From: 66-474 sp035281745
GTDB lineage: Bacteria > Pseudomonadota > Gammaproteobacteria > Xanthomonadales > Rhodanobacteraceae
NCBI GenBank assembly: GCA_035281745.1
Contig: DATEDI010000022.1
Location: 186,001 to 250,000, forward strand
Length of the DNA: 64,000 nt
Reading direction: 5' to 3'
The translations under genes and the position numbers were made by a program. Below, in pieces: positions 35,769 through 43,416 of this stretch (the stretch's first letter is position 1; every line of letters begins with the position of its first letter). Below the pieces are notes generated by a model. The model worked only from the letters and a program-made list of their open reading frames with translations. It searched no databases and was not told where the DNA came from.

Positions 35769-36364
35769 TCAGGGCATCAGTACCTTGTTGATGACCATGA
35801 TCACGCCATTGGACTGATAGACATTCGGGATTGTGACTTCGGCCGTGTTGCCCTTGTCATCGGTCACGGTCAGCTGGGTGCCGCTCCCCTTCACGGTCAG
35901 CCAATCGCCTTCGACGGTCTTCAGCTTGGCCTCTCCGTTCCCGGCCGCGATTTTTGCATCCAGCGCTTTCGTGTCGAGGCGCCCGGACACGACGTGGTAG
36001 GTGAGGATCTTGGTCAGCTGCGCCTTGTTGGCGGGCTTGAGCAGGTTTTGGACTGTCCCTGCCGGCAGGGCAGCAAAGGCCTCGTTGGTCGGCGCGAACA
36101 CCGTGAACGGGCCAGAACCTTCCAGCGTTTTCACCAGCCCCGCAGCCTTGACGGCCTTGACCAGGGTGGTGTGGTCCTTGGAGTGCATGGCGTTTTGGAT
36201 GATGTTGCGCGACGGATACATCGCGGCGCCCCCGACCATTACGGTGTGCTGATCGTGCATCGAGCCCATGCTGCTGACATTTGCGCGAAGGCGGGAATGG
36301 CACTCGCGGCGAGTGCCAGCGACAAACCAATGGTCAAGGCGTGCCTGGAAAAAGGAACCTTCAT
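35769..36364 (-). pseudogene. Fasciclin-domain protein, apparent frameshift after the signal peptide
   Basis: A strong AGGAG site precedes ATG 36364. That ATG starts a clean signal peptide, MKVPFSRHALTIGLSLALAA then SAIPAFAQ. This frame stops at 36239. The fasciclin domain continues in the neighbouring frame from about 36285 (VSSMGSMHDQHTVMVGG) to 35769. It has FTVFAPTNEAFAALPAGTV, ILTYHVVSGRL and the C-terminal NGVIMVINKVLMP. One base gained or lost near 36278-36286 would restore one 198-residue exported protein. The break may be a sequencing error, a recent mutation or phase variation. Alternatively an internal ATG makes a cytosolic form. It lies downstream of the sigma/anti-sigma pair on the same strand. 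Confidence 0.8.
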
Positions 36365-36411
36365 GTGCGACTCCTGTTGGAATGGGGCTTCGCAATTTGG
36401 AAGCCTCTGCA

Positions 36412-36438
36412 GATACGCGCGAAGCCTCGGCATGGATG
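36412..36438 (-). promoter_or_regulatory. Candidate ECF-type promoter of the fasciclin gene
   Basis: On the minus strand CATCC (36438-36434) is followed after 16 bases by CGTATC (36417-36412), 47 bases before the fasciclin ATG. The layout resembles ECF -35/-10 pairs. I found no matching pair upstream of the sigma gene itself, so support is weak. Confidence 0.3.
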
Positions 36439-36659
36439 CACCTCGCGGCACGCCGTTCAGCTTCAAGTCGCAACGCCATCGACGAGTGTCGTGGCAGCAC
36501 CTCGCGCAATTTCGCGAAGAGGGCGGCGAAAGTCCACCCGCGCGTTTTCAGTTCGGGATTGAGGTGCCGTGGGTGCGCGCACCAACCACGCCTTCCCGCA
36601 TCCCGCCAGTCAGAAAGTGCTGGTGTGCGGAGGTGCGCAAGGACCGGCTGCAATGCCGG

Positions 36660-37460
36660 TCAGGTGCTGCCGATCGTGCGTTCCGAAAGACGCAGCATGG
36701 CGACGGGTTTGCCGGTACTTTGCGCGGCGGCGCCGATCGTGCCCTTGGCGATCACTTCGCCGGTGGGCTGGCCGGTTGGCGAGCCGCCGGGCGGCTCGAC
36801 CGATACTGCGAGCGTCGCCGTCGGCCCCAGCTTCGCGACCAGGGTCGCCCGGAGCGTAATGGTCGTCGCGCCGTTCGCTGCGATCATGCCCACCGCGATG
36901 GGTTTCTGGCCCGCCGGGATCAGCCAGAGTTCCGGCGCGCGACCGGCGGGGAGCGTTTGCGGCTGTGCGGCCACCACCACCATCCGCGCTTGCTGCAAGT
37001 CCATGGTCGCGGTCCAACCGACTTGGCCGTTGGTCTGACTCAGGGTGGACGCCATGTAGGCCACCGCCGGCGGCGCGGACGACGGCGTGCTCCCACGCGG
37101 CAGCGCCACGATGGCGATGATGCAGGCCGCGGCAACGGCGAGGGCCCCGAATGCAAGGCCGCGCCATACCGCAAGATTGTTCCACCAACCGGAGCTCGTG
37201 GTCGGGAACGATTCGCGAGGCACCTGCCGAGTTCCGAGCGCGGTCTGGATCCGCGTCCAGATATGGGCAGGTGGCGCGGCGACCGGAATATCTTCGGCCA
37301 GCGGCGACAGGTATTTCTGCCAGCGCGCCATTTCCGCCGCCGCACTGGGATCGTTCGCGATCTCGCGCTCGACCGCGGCGCGCTCGTTCGCGTCCAGCAC
37401 GCCCAACACGTACTCGGCGTAACGCAGGTCTTCGGGCTCGTGGTCGAGGGGCGTGTTCAC
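36660..37460 (-). CDS. Anti-sigma-K factor RskA-like protein
   Basis: This 266-residue protein starts with GTG; the GTG overlaps the sigma-factor stop (GTGA), which indicates translational coupling. The N-terminal zinc-less anti-sigma segment (PEDLRYAEYVLGVLDANERAAVE, shown here in part) would bind the sigma factor in the cytosol. One membrane helix lies at 101-120. The C-terminal RskA domain (about 130-260) is periplasmic, with ELWLIPAGQKPIAVGMIAANG and TLAVSVEPPGGSPTGQPTG. The latter is a hallmark of this family. It probably holds the sigma factor inactive until regulated proteolysis. Confidence 0.92.
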   Translation of the reverse strand: MNTPLDHEPEDLRYAEYVLGVLDANERAAVEREIANDPSAAAEMARWQKYLSPLAEDIPVAAPPAHIWTRIQTALGTRQVPRESFPTTSSGWWNNLAVWRGLAFGALAVAAACIIAIVALPRGSTPSSAPPAVAYMASTLSQTNGQVGWTATMDLQQARMVVVAAQPQTLPAGRAPELWLIPAGQKPIAVGMIAANGATTITLRATLVAKLGPTATLAVSVEPPGGSPTGQPTGEVIAKGTIGAAAQSTGKPVAMLRLSERTIGST

Positions 37461-38029
37461 GGCGTTGCTTCGGTTTCTTCCAGACAGGTACGCAGGCGCA
37501 TCAGGCTGCGTCGGATCCAGCTCTTCAAGGTCGCGAGCGGTACGCCCAAGCGGTCCGCCAACTGGATGTACGTCGCGCCCGTGAAAAAGGCTGCGCACAC
37601 GGCTTGTCGCTGCTGTTCGGCGAGGGTGCCGAGGCAACGATCGAGGCGCTGGCGCTGCTGGCTCGCTTCGCTGGACCGGACGGGTCCGGGATCGGGATCG
37701 ACAATGCGCCCGGCCATAGCGTCATCCAGCGGAGCCTCGCGATGCCGGCGCAGTTGGTCGATGCACTGGTTGCGTGCGAGGCTGAGCAGCCAGGTCATCG
37801 CCGTCGCGCGCGCCGGGTCGAAACGAGCCGCGCGATGCCACACCTTGACGTAAAGCTCTTGCAGGGCATCCTCGGCTTCGCCGCGCTCGCGCAGCATTCG
37901 CAGGCAGACGCCGAACAGTTTGTCCGACGTACGTCGATACAGCGTCGCGAACGCCCCGCGGTCGCCGCCTGCACAGGCGCGCATCAGGTCGGTGAGTTCA
38001 GCGGCATCGTCCTGCGGCGAGGCAAGCAT
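37457..38029 (-). CDS. ECF sigma factor (SigK-like)
   Basis: This 190-residue protein has sigma region 2 (FATLYRRTSDKLFGVCLRML, then ALQELYVKVWHRA and TAMTWLLSLARNQCIDQLRR). Region 4 has LAEQQRQAVCAAFFTGATYIQ (in part) and LADRLGVPLATLKSWIRRSL as the helix-turn-helix. The paired RskA-like anti-sigma gene downstream and the fasciclin gene after it match the mycobacterial sigK-rskA-mpt70/mpt83 arrangement. The probable target is the fasciclin gene; this is inference. A 9-bp inverted repeat lies 61-84 bases upstream of its start. Confidence 0.93.
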   Translation of the reverse strand: MLASPQDDAAELTDLMRACAGGDRGAFATLYRRTSDKLFGVCLRMLRERGEAEDALQELYVKVWHRAARFDPARATAMTWLLSLARNQCIDQLRRHREAPLDDAMAGRIVDPDPGPVRSSEASQQRQRLDRCLGTLAEQQRQAVCAAFFTGATYIQLADRLGVPLATLKSWIRRSLMRLRTCLEETEATP

Positions 38030-38089
38030 GCATCAAGCATTGCAGCATCGCGGCGGCACCGCAAGGCAAGCCGCGCGCGTCCGCCGCAT

Positions 38090-38113
38090 GGCCCAGGTTG
38101 GCCGACCTGGGCC
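38090..38113. promoter_or_regulatory. Inverted repeat upstream of the ECF sigma gene
   Basis: GGCCCAGGT and ACCTGGGCC form a perfect 9-bp inverted repeat around TGGCCG, between the GST stop (38169) and the sigma start (38029). It may be a terminator hairpin for the GST gene (no T-run follows) or an operator for the sigma operon. Confidence 0.4.
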
Positions 38114-38168
38114 GTCCATGGGATCGCCGCGCTCATGCAATTGGGCGGAACCTCTGTCGTTTGTTGCG

Positions 38169-38843
38169 TCAGGTATTCGCGAGCAGGTACGGTCCGCCGC
38201 GTTCCAGCGCACGCCGGTAGGCGACCCGTGCGTGGATGCGTTCCGGGAACCCCATCAGCCTGGGCCGGCTTGCGTCCAGTCCAGCCCTTTGTGCCGCGGC
38301 TTCCAGCGGGAAACTCATCTGGATGTCGGCGGCCGTAAACGTTGCACCCGCGAACCATTCGCTCTTGCCGAGTTCGGCTTCCATGAAGTCCAGTTGGCGC
38401 TGCAGATTGGGCATCACGAAGGTACCCAGCACCTTGCGCGAAATGCCGCGTGCAATCGGCTTGGCAAAGAAGGGCATGGGCTTGCGCGGGATCTCGTCGA
38501 AGATCAGCTTGAGCAGCAACGGGGGCATCGCCGAACCCTCGGCGAAGTGCAGCCAGTACGTGTAACGCAGGTGTTCCGCGGTGCCGGTCGGCGGCGCCAG
38601 ACGCCCGTGCCCGTAATGTTCCAGCATGTATTCGATGATGGCGCCGGATTCGGCGATGACCCGACCGCCGTCGGTGATCACGGGCGATTTGCCGAGCGGG
38701 TGCACCTCCCGCAGCGATGCAGGTGCCAGCATGGTTTCGGGATCGCGCTGGTACCGCTTGATCTCGTAAGGAAGTCCCAGTTCTTCGAACAGCCACAGCA
38801 CGCGTTGGGAACGTGAATTGTCAAGGTGATGGACGACGATCAT
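38169..38843 (-). CDS. Glutathione S-transferase family protein
   Basis: This 224-residue protein has the thioredoxin-like N-terminal domain (IVVHHLDNSRSQRVLWLFEE; the Ser in the NSRSQR stretch is the likely glutathione-activating residue), then HPLGKSPVITDGG and ESGAIIEYMLEHYG. The C-terminal helical domain has GATFTAADIQMSFPLEAA, the N-capping box motif region. It is typical of GSTs related to fungal GTT1 and bacterial detoxification enzymes. It is not closely similar to the GST at 286-957. Confidence 0.9.
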   Translation of the reverse strand: MIVVHHLDNSRSQRVLWLFEELGLPYEIKRYQRDPETMLAPASLREVHPLGKSPVITDGGRVIAESGAIIEYMLEHYGHGRLAPPTGTAEHLRYTYWLHFAEGSAMPPLLLKLIFDEIPRKPMPFFAKPIARGISRKVLGTFVMPNLQRQLDFMEAELGKSEWFAGATFTAADIQMSFPLEAAAQRAGLDASRPRLMGFPERIHARVAYRRALERGGPYLLANT

Positions 38844-39052
38844 GGCGCTGCCGTGAAGGAGGGTGGCCGAGTTTCCCGAATGTCCGCTTCGTCTTTGCGA
38901 TGTGTCGCGTGGCGAAGCTCGTGGCGGAAGGCATCAATTGCTGCTCACCGCCACGAGACTTGCGCACACCTGTTCACCTGGCAGCCAACCGCCTTGTTCG
39001 ACAGGATGCGAGGATCGGGGATCCCTGCATGGCGAACACGCAGCACGCGGCT

Positions 39053-39904
39053 TTAATGATGATCGTGCATGTCCATCATTTTCTGTGAGCTGAAGAACAG
39101 GAAGAAGTTCGAGGGCACCTCGATGGCATCACCCTTTCGCTCGGCGAGCTTCAGGCTCGCGACGGACGTGATCCCGTTGCTGCCATTCTCGGGCGGCCAA
39201 TCGGCGATGTCGGTGACCAGCACCGGAACCACTTCCCACCAGATTGCCTTGCTGTTCGCCCGCGAATCGGCGATCACGTGGCTATGGTTCGGTGTCGGCA
39301 GGAAGACATTCTGCGCAGGCGCTGGCAGCTTTCCAAGCGCGACCAGTACCTTGCCGAGATCCACCGTGGACGCATGCATCGTGCAGGTTCCCGGCGGCGA
39401 GCCCGGATTCGGGCAATCCGTAAACACCAGCGGCTTGGCCTTGTAGGCTTCGGGGATGGCACCGAACAACTTGATCAGCGTATTGCCCAGTGCGCGCCCG
39501 CAAAGCGTATTCAACCGAACTTCCGGGGGGCAAGGAATCGCATCATCCGGATTCTGGTCGTCGTTCAGCGAGAACATCGGGACGAGGACATAGAGAATCG
39601 CCGACTTTCTGGCGTTCTCGCCTGTTGGGTCGATGGTGGGCTGGATGCCCGCCTGGCAAATCGGCGTCTGGAATTCACCTGAATCCGATTGCGCCGCCAT
39701 GCCGTTGTAGTCGAGGTCGTCGCGCGGTTGATCGACGCAGTCGAAGTTCTGCGTGTAGGTGAACTTGACCAGCTTGCCGTTGGAAAATCCTTGGGTCTGG
39801 TTGGGCTGGAGCACTTGGCCATAGGCGCCTCCGAACGCAAGGAACGACGCAAACACCACTGCACCGAGCAGCAGCCTGGAGATGGAACGTTTCGTGGATT
39901 TCAT
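39053..39904 (-). CDS. Secreted protein of unrecognised family
   Basis: This 283-residue protein has a strong ribosome-binding site (AGGAGGG) and a signal peptide (about 1-29, ending near AYG|QV). The mature part has six cysteines, in FDCVDQ, PICQAG, PCPPEVRLNTLCGRA and DCPNPGSPPGTC, suggesting disulfide bonds. It contains NHSHVIADSRANSKAIWWEVVPVLV and ends in MMDMHDHH, a possible metal-binding tail. I know no function for it. Neighbours (GST, YkuD protein) give no operonic hint. Confidence 0.75.
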   Translation of the reverse strand: MKSTKRSISRLLLGAVVFASFLAFGGAYGQVLQPNQTQGFSNGKLVKFTYTQNFDCVDQPRDDLDYNGMAAQSDSGEFQTPICQAGIQPTIDPTGENARKSAILYVLVPMFSLNDDQNPDDAIPCPPEVRLNTLCGRALGNTLIKLFGAIPEAYKAKPLVFTDCPNPGSPPGTCTMHASTVDLGKVLVALGKLPAPAQNVFLPTPNHSHVIADSRANSKAIWWEVVPVLVTDIADWPPENGSNGITSVASLKLAERKGDAIEVPSNFFLFFSSQKMMDMHDHH

Positions 39905-40274
39905 GGCGCCCTCCTATCGGGATCCATACCTCTTTGCACGCGCCATACCCCGGCATCATGGATGGCCGGGTTTGTGGCCGTACCTCGCATGTACGAATGT
40001 CCGAAGGAAAAAGATGCAGCTCGTCAAGGCCAATCCGCGAAATGGCATGGCCAAATTGACCGTACCGGATTGATCCCAAGGGCGCTGCGGTGGTAAACGA
40101 GATCGCTTGGCTGCCTTGGTGCTGCTGACACCGCGAGGCATGGCTCGGATACGTCACGCGGAGCGGTTGCAAGGGCGCCACCGCGTGATCGTCTTGGTAC
40201 GGTTGAGTCCGCTGGTTTGGTCGAAACCCTTGTGTTGCTTGGCTTGTCCCCGGTGTAACCGTTCGAGGTGAAAT
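39905..40274. other. Gap between divergent secreted-protein and YkuD genes
   Basis: This 370-bp stretch separates two divergent genes and must carry both promoters. Ribosome-binding sites are visible at both ends (AGGAGGG for the minus gene, GAGGTGA for the plus gene). No convincing core promoter pair, riboswitch or extra gene was found. Confidence 0.65.
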
Positions 40275-41051
40275 ATGGACAAAAACAATTTGGTGGCGAG
40301 GCGTGTGCGCCGGGCGGGGTTGGCAATTTTGCTCGTGGCATTCGCGCTGCAGGCATGGGCTGCGCCAAGCGGGCAGGCGGGCGACCTGCCGGTACGGCCT
40401 CAACCTGACTCGGCTCTAGGCCACCTTCTGGCACGAGCCGAAGCAACGTTCTCGAGCGGCCAAGCCGTTGTGGTGCAGGCCACAGCCGCGGACAACCCTC
40501 ATGCTCTTCTTGGGCGCTATGAAAAGACCGGAGACGGTTGGCGCAGGATTGGAAATCCCGTACCGGCGGTGCTCGGCGTGAACGGCATCACGCTTGAAAA
40601 GCGGGAAGGAGACGGTAAATCCCCTGCCGGTATCTTCCCGTTGGGGAGGGCATTTGGCAGCGAGCAAGCGCCATCGGATTTTCGCATGCCTTATACCCGT
40701 ACCACCCGCTACGACTACTGGGTGGATGACCCGAAGTCCGCCGACTACAACCGGTGGGTAACAACGTTTCAAGAGCCGCGCCGGTACTGGCAGTCATTCG
40801 AAAAACTGAACATCCCGGAGTATAGATACGCGGCCGTCATTGACTACAACACGCAGCCCATCGTACCGGGACGTGGCAGCGCCATCTTCCTTCATATCTG
40901 GCCAGGACCAGATGGCCATACGGTTGGCTGCACGGCGATTGCGGAACGACACCTGGTCGTTCTACTAAGTTGGCTGAACCCAGCAGAGCGCCCCGTAATA
41001 ATTCAAGGCACCACAACACAACTCAATCAGCTTGCCGCCAATGGCAGGTAA
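40275..41051 (+). CDS. YkuD-type L,D-transpeptidase, exported
   Basis: This 258-residue protein has a basic N-region and a signal peptide (about 1-30, ending WAA|PSG). The catalytic domain has the YkuD pattern: KREGDGKSPAGIFPLG, then FLHIWPGPDGHTVGCTAI with the catalytic Cys219 and conserved His207 and His215. Enzymes of this subfamily may crosslink peptidoglycan or attach proteins to it. Several fold features suggest the YafK-like group with an acidic YDYWVDDP insert. GAGGTGA precedes the ATG. Confidence 0.87.
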   Translation: MDKNNLVARRVRRAGLAILLVAFALQAWAAPSGQAGDLPVRPQPDSALGHLLARAEATFSSGQAVVVQATAADNPHALLGRYEKTGDGWRRIGNPVPAVLGVNGITLEKREGDGKSPAGIFPLGRAFGSEQAPSDFRMPYTRTTRYDYWVDDPKSADYNRWVTTFQEPRRYWQSFEKLNIPEYRYAAVIDYNTQPIVPGRGSAIFLHIWPGPDGHTVGCTAIAERHLVVLLSWLNPAERPVIIQGTTTQLNQLAANGR

Positions 41052-41156
41052 CCTGCGGCTTTCGCGATCCGCCAAGGATGGAGTGTCTGCGGTTCCATCC
41101 AGTTTTCGCGGGCGGTTAGACCAAGGCTTCGAACTTCGGATTTTTGATCAACTCCC

Positions 41157-42176
41157 TCAGACCCTTGAGGCTGCGAAATACCCATCAAACGCAGCGATGA
41201 TCGTGTCCACGTCGCCAGCGGAAACATCCAGGTGCGTGACAAGGCGCAGCGGCTTGCCGCTGCCGATCAGGATGCCGTTCGCTTTCAAGTGCACCTGCAA
41301 GGGACCCATGTCGCTGTCCGCGACCGTGCAGAACACCATGTTGGTCTGCACGGTCGATGGATCGACCCCCAGCGCCGAAATCCCGGCCAAACCTTCGGCA
41401 AGCCGTCGCGCGTTCGCGTGATCGTCCGCCAGCCGTTCCACGTGCTGCTTCAGCGCGATGATTCCTGCAGCGGCGAGGATCCCGGCCTGACGCATGCCGC
41501 CGCCGACCATCTTGCGCCAGCGGCGCGCCCGCGTGATGAGGTCACGCTTCCCGCACAGCACCGAACCGACCGGCGCACCCAGCCCTTTGGAGAGGCATAG
41601 TGACACCGTGTCGAAGTGGCGACTGATCGCGTCGATCGATACCCCAAGTTTCACGGCGGCATTGAATGCCCGTGCGCCATCGAGGTGCAAACCCAGCTGG
41701 TGCGCGTCGGCGAACTCCCGCGCGCGTTTCAGATATTCGAGCGGTAACACCTTGCCGCCCATCGTGTTCTCCAGGCACAGCAGCCGGGTGCGCGCGAAGT
41801 GGTTGTCGTCGGGCTTGATGGCAGCGGCCACTTGTCGGAGATCGAGGGTGCCATCCGCGCAGAACTCCAGTGGCTGCGGCTGGATGCTGGCCAATACCGC
41901 GCCGCCGCCGCCCTCGTATTTGTAGGTGTGCGCTTGTTGTCCGACGATGTATTCGTCGCCGCGCTGGCAGTGGCTCAGCAGGGCGATGAGATTGCTCTGG
42001 GTGCCGCTGCAGACGAACACCGCGGCTTCCATGCCGAGCATTCCAGCAGCAAGCGTTTCGAGTTCGTTGACGGTCGGATCTTCGCCGTAGACATCGTCGC
42101 CTACCTCGGCGGCAGCCATGGCGGTCCGCATTGCGTGGGTCGGGCGAGTGACGGTGTCGCTTCTGAGATCAATCAT
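41157..42176 (-). CDS. ltaE: Low-specificity L-threonine aldolase
   Basis: This 339-residue PLP enzyme of fold type I splits L-threonine or L-allo-threonine into glycine and acetaldehyde. The N-terminal MIDLRSDTVTRPT and VGDDVYGEDPTVNELE are family signatures. The PLP Lys is Lys197 in CLSKGLGAPVGS, and the cofactor-binding Asp is in LHLDGARAFNAAV. Length is normal. It is convergent with the YkuD gene. Confidence 0.94.
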   Translation of the reverse strand: MIDLRSDTVTRPTHAMRTAMAAAEVGDDVYGEDPTVNELETLAAGMLGMEAAVFVCSGTQSNLIALLSHCQRGDEYIVGQQAHTYKYEGGGGAVLASIQPQPLEFCADGTLDLRQVAAAIKPDDNHFARTRLLCLENTMGGKVLPLEYLKRAREFADAHQLGLHLDGARAFNAAVKLGVSIDAISRHFDTVSLCLSKGLGAPVGSVLCGKRDLITRARRWRKMVGGGMRQAGILAAAGIIALKQHVERLADDHANARRLAEGLAGISALGVDPSTVQTNMVFCTVADSDMGPLQVHLKANGILIGSGKPLRLVTHLDVSAGDVDTIIAAFDGYFAASRV

Positions 42177-42405
42177 GGCGTTTCCCGCGCAAGAAATTCG
42201 GCCAATTTAGCTGATTGACGGAGGCATTGCGTGAGGGCCGAGCAGCATCGGGGGATCGCGCAGTCGAAGACGAGCGCTCATCTTTGCCGTCTCAGGCGTT
42301 GAGCACGGGATTGCGACGCTTGGGGCATGAATGCCCCCCTCCCGCTTCCTGCATCGCCGCGCGAACTTTCTCGCAACGGCGCGGCACTCGCCACCTTAGG
42401 CGTTC

Positions 42406-42427
42406 GCGTTTGCAATCCTGTAAACGC
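42406..42427. repeat. Second copy of the GCGTTTGCAA palindrome
   Basis: GCGTTTGCAA, TC, CTGTAAACGC: the right arm has two changes relative to the copy at 35539-35560. The left flank GGCGTTC matches that copy's GGCGCTC, so the repeat unit extends beyond the palindrome. Confidence 0.75.
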
Positions 42428-42500
42428 AGTCGCGAAGCGATATCCGGCACCCAGTGCCTTTGTTTTCGGACGCGAAGCGTCGATGCGCTGCGCGAAAGTC

Positions 42501-42530
42501 ACTGGGTCCCGGCTTTCGCCGGGATGACGG
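42501..42530. repeat. Dispersed CGTCATCCCGG repeat
   Basis: Read on the minus strand this is CCGTCATCCCGGC, a GAAA loop, GCCGGGACCCAGT. The GCCGGGA/TCCCGGC stem is perfect. It is the same family as 5809-5850 and 60648-60681. Confidence 0.75.
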
Positions 42531-42582
42531 CAATGATGGGTTGACCAAGGGTTTCCTGGCCTGAAAAGCGTTCATCGCACGT

Positions 42583-42667
42583 GTAGGGCGGAAACAGCCA
42601 CGCCGCGGCGAATCCCGTCTTGGGTGGTACGCAAATGGCGGGATTCGCTACGCTTCTCCCGCCCTAC
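42583..42667. repeat. Nested inverted-repeat element (MITE-like)
   Basis: The element is bounded by 9-bp inverted ends GTAGGGCGG (42583-42591) and CCGCCCTAC (42659-42667). Inside, GCGAATCCCG (42608-42617) pairs perfectly with CGGGATTCGC (42639-42648). At 85 bp with no coding potential it resembles a small non-autonomous or REP-type repeat; its right-end 9-mer recurs at 13590. Confidence 0.7.
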
Positions 42668-42713
42668 GAATTCAATATCGAGTTCCCGAAAGCACTCACC
42701 CCAACCTATGTGC

Positions 42714-43124
42714 TCACATGAGCGGTTGAGCAAAGAGAATTTTTGCGAGATTAAATATTAGAAAACCGAACCCCCAGAGAAGAACGACCACCTTCGACCA
42801 AAAGAAAAAAATCGGGACCCAGTTAATTGCGTCGGGGGCATCCCCTATTTCGACCTCAGTCGAGCTGCCGCATCTTTTTTCGCGAACACGTGCAAAGACG
42901 CCCCACACGCCAGCACCTGAGACGGCTTGGAGGAAATCAAAAAGCAGCGTCACAGCGAACAATATAAGTGGTATTAGAAAGTTTGGTGCCACGCTAGGAT
43001 GCGCTTCGGGTCCAACTTTGTAGATCCAAACGACAGCAATGCCGGCAAAGGCAAGCTGCCGTGTCAAGTCGCTAACTTTCCCGGACCTTTCGTAGTAAAT
43101 GTCACGAGCTTCTTTGAGTTTCAT
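42714..43124 (-). CDS. Orphan membrane protein, lower GC than surroundings
   Basis: This 136-residue protein begins with a charged N-terminus (MKLKEARDIYYERSGKVSDL). Three hydrophobic helices follow at about 22-36, 47-70 and 100-130, with the last containing WVPIFFFWSKVVVLLWGFGFL. No family is recognised. Its codons are visibly richer in A and T than those of its neighbours, which suggests recent acquisition. The small Lys/Arg-rich gene upstream on the same strand shares this composition. Confidence 0.65.
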   Translation of the reverse strand: MKLKEARDIYYERSGKVSDLTRQLAFAGIAVVWIYKVGPEAHPSVAPNFLIPLILFAVTLLFDFLQAVSGAGVWGVFARVREKRCGSSTEVEIGDAPDAINWVPIFFFWSKVVVLLWGFGFLIFNLAKILFAQPLM

Positions 43125-43171
43125 GCGCGATTGGCGGTGACTTGCTGTTAGACGTAAATCATTTGCAAAGC

Positions 43172-43378
43172 TTAATGCCGAGCTTTGCGCGCCTTCCTGC
43201 GCTTGGCCAATTTTTTTTCAGTTTTTTTTGTGGCCACTCGTTTCGCAGCACTTTTCTTAGTGGCTTTTCGCGCTGCGCGCTTCCGCGCCGCCTTTCGCGC
43301 ATAGCTTTTTTTCACGGCCGTCCTCGGGGACGTTCCCTTCTTTGCCGCTTTCCGTGGTCCCCCAGAACTTGTACTCAT
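43172..43378 (-). CDS. Small Lys/Arg/Ala-rich basic protein
   Basis: This 68-residue protein is about half Lys and Arg (KKSYARKAARKRAARKATKK in the middle) with no hydrophobic core. It resembles the C-terminal tails of H1-like histones or short nucleoid-associated proteins. GGGGA upstream supports the start. It lies 38 bases after nrdJb on the same strand, and a larger H1-like gene lies just upstream of nrdJb, so two basic DNA-binding candidates flank nrdJb. Confidence 0.6.
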   Translation of the reverse strand: MSTSSGGPRKAAKKGTSPRTAVKKSYARKAARKRAARKATKKSAAKRVATKKTEKKLAKRRKARKARH

Positions 43379-43416
43379 ATGCGTCCCCGAAAAGCTTATT
43401 TACAGATAGTTCGAAC

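Larger units (their letters stand above)
42177..42713. other. Repeat-rich gene-free region
   Basis: This 537-bp stretch has no supported gene. It holds three different palindromic elements side by side: the GCGTTTGCAA type at 42406-42427, the CGTCATCCCGG type at 42501-42530 and a nested inverted-repeat element at 42583-42667. CACCCAGTG (42449-42457) is also repeated in inverted form as CACTGGGTC near 42500. It looks like a landing zone for small mobile repeats. Confidence 0.75.

Noticed and set aside
36365..36653. N-terminal extension of the fasciclin frame to 36653
   Set aside because: The extension lacks a signal or conserved sequence; the ribosome-binding site and signal peptide at 36364 in the neighbouring frame explain the gene better.
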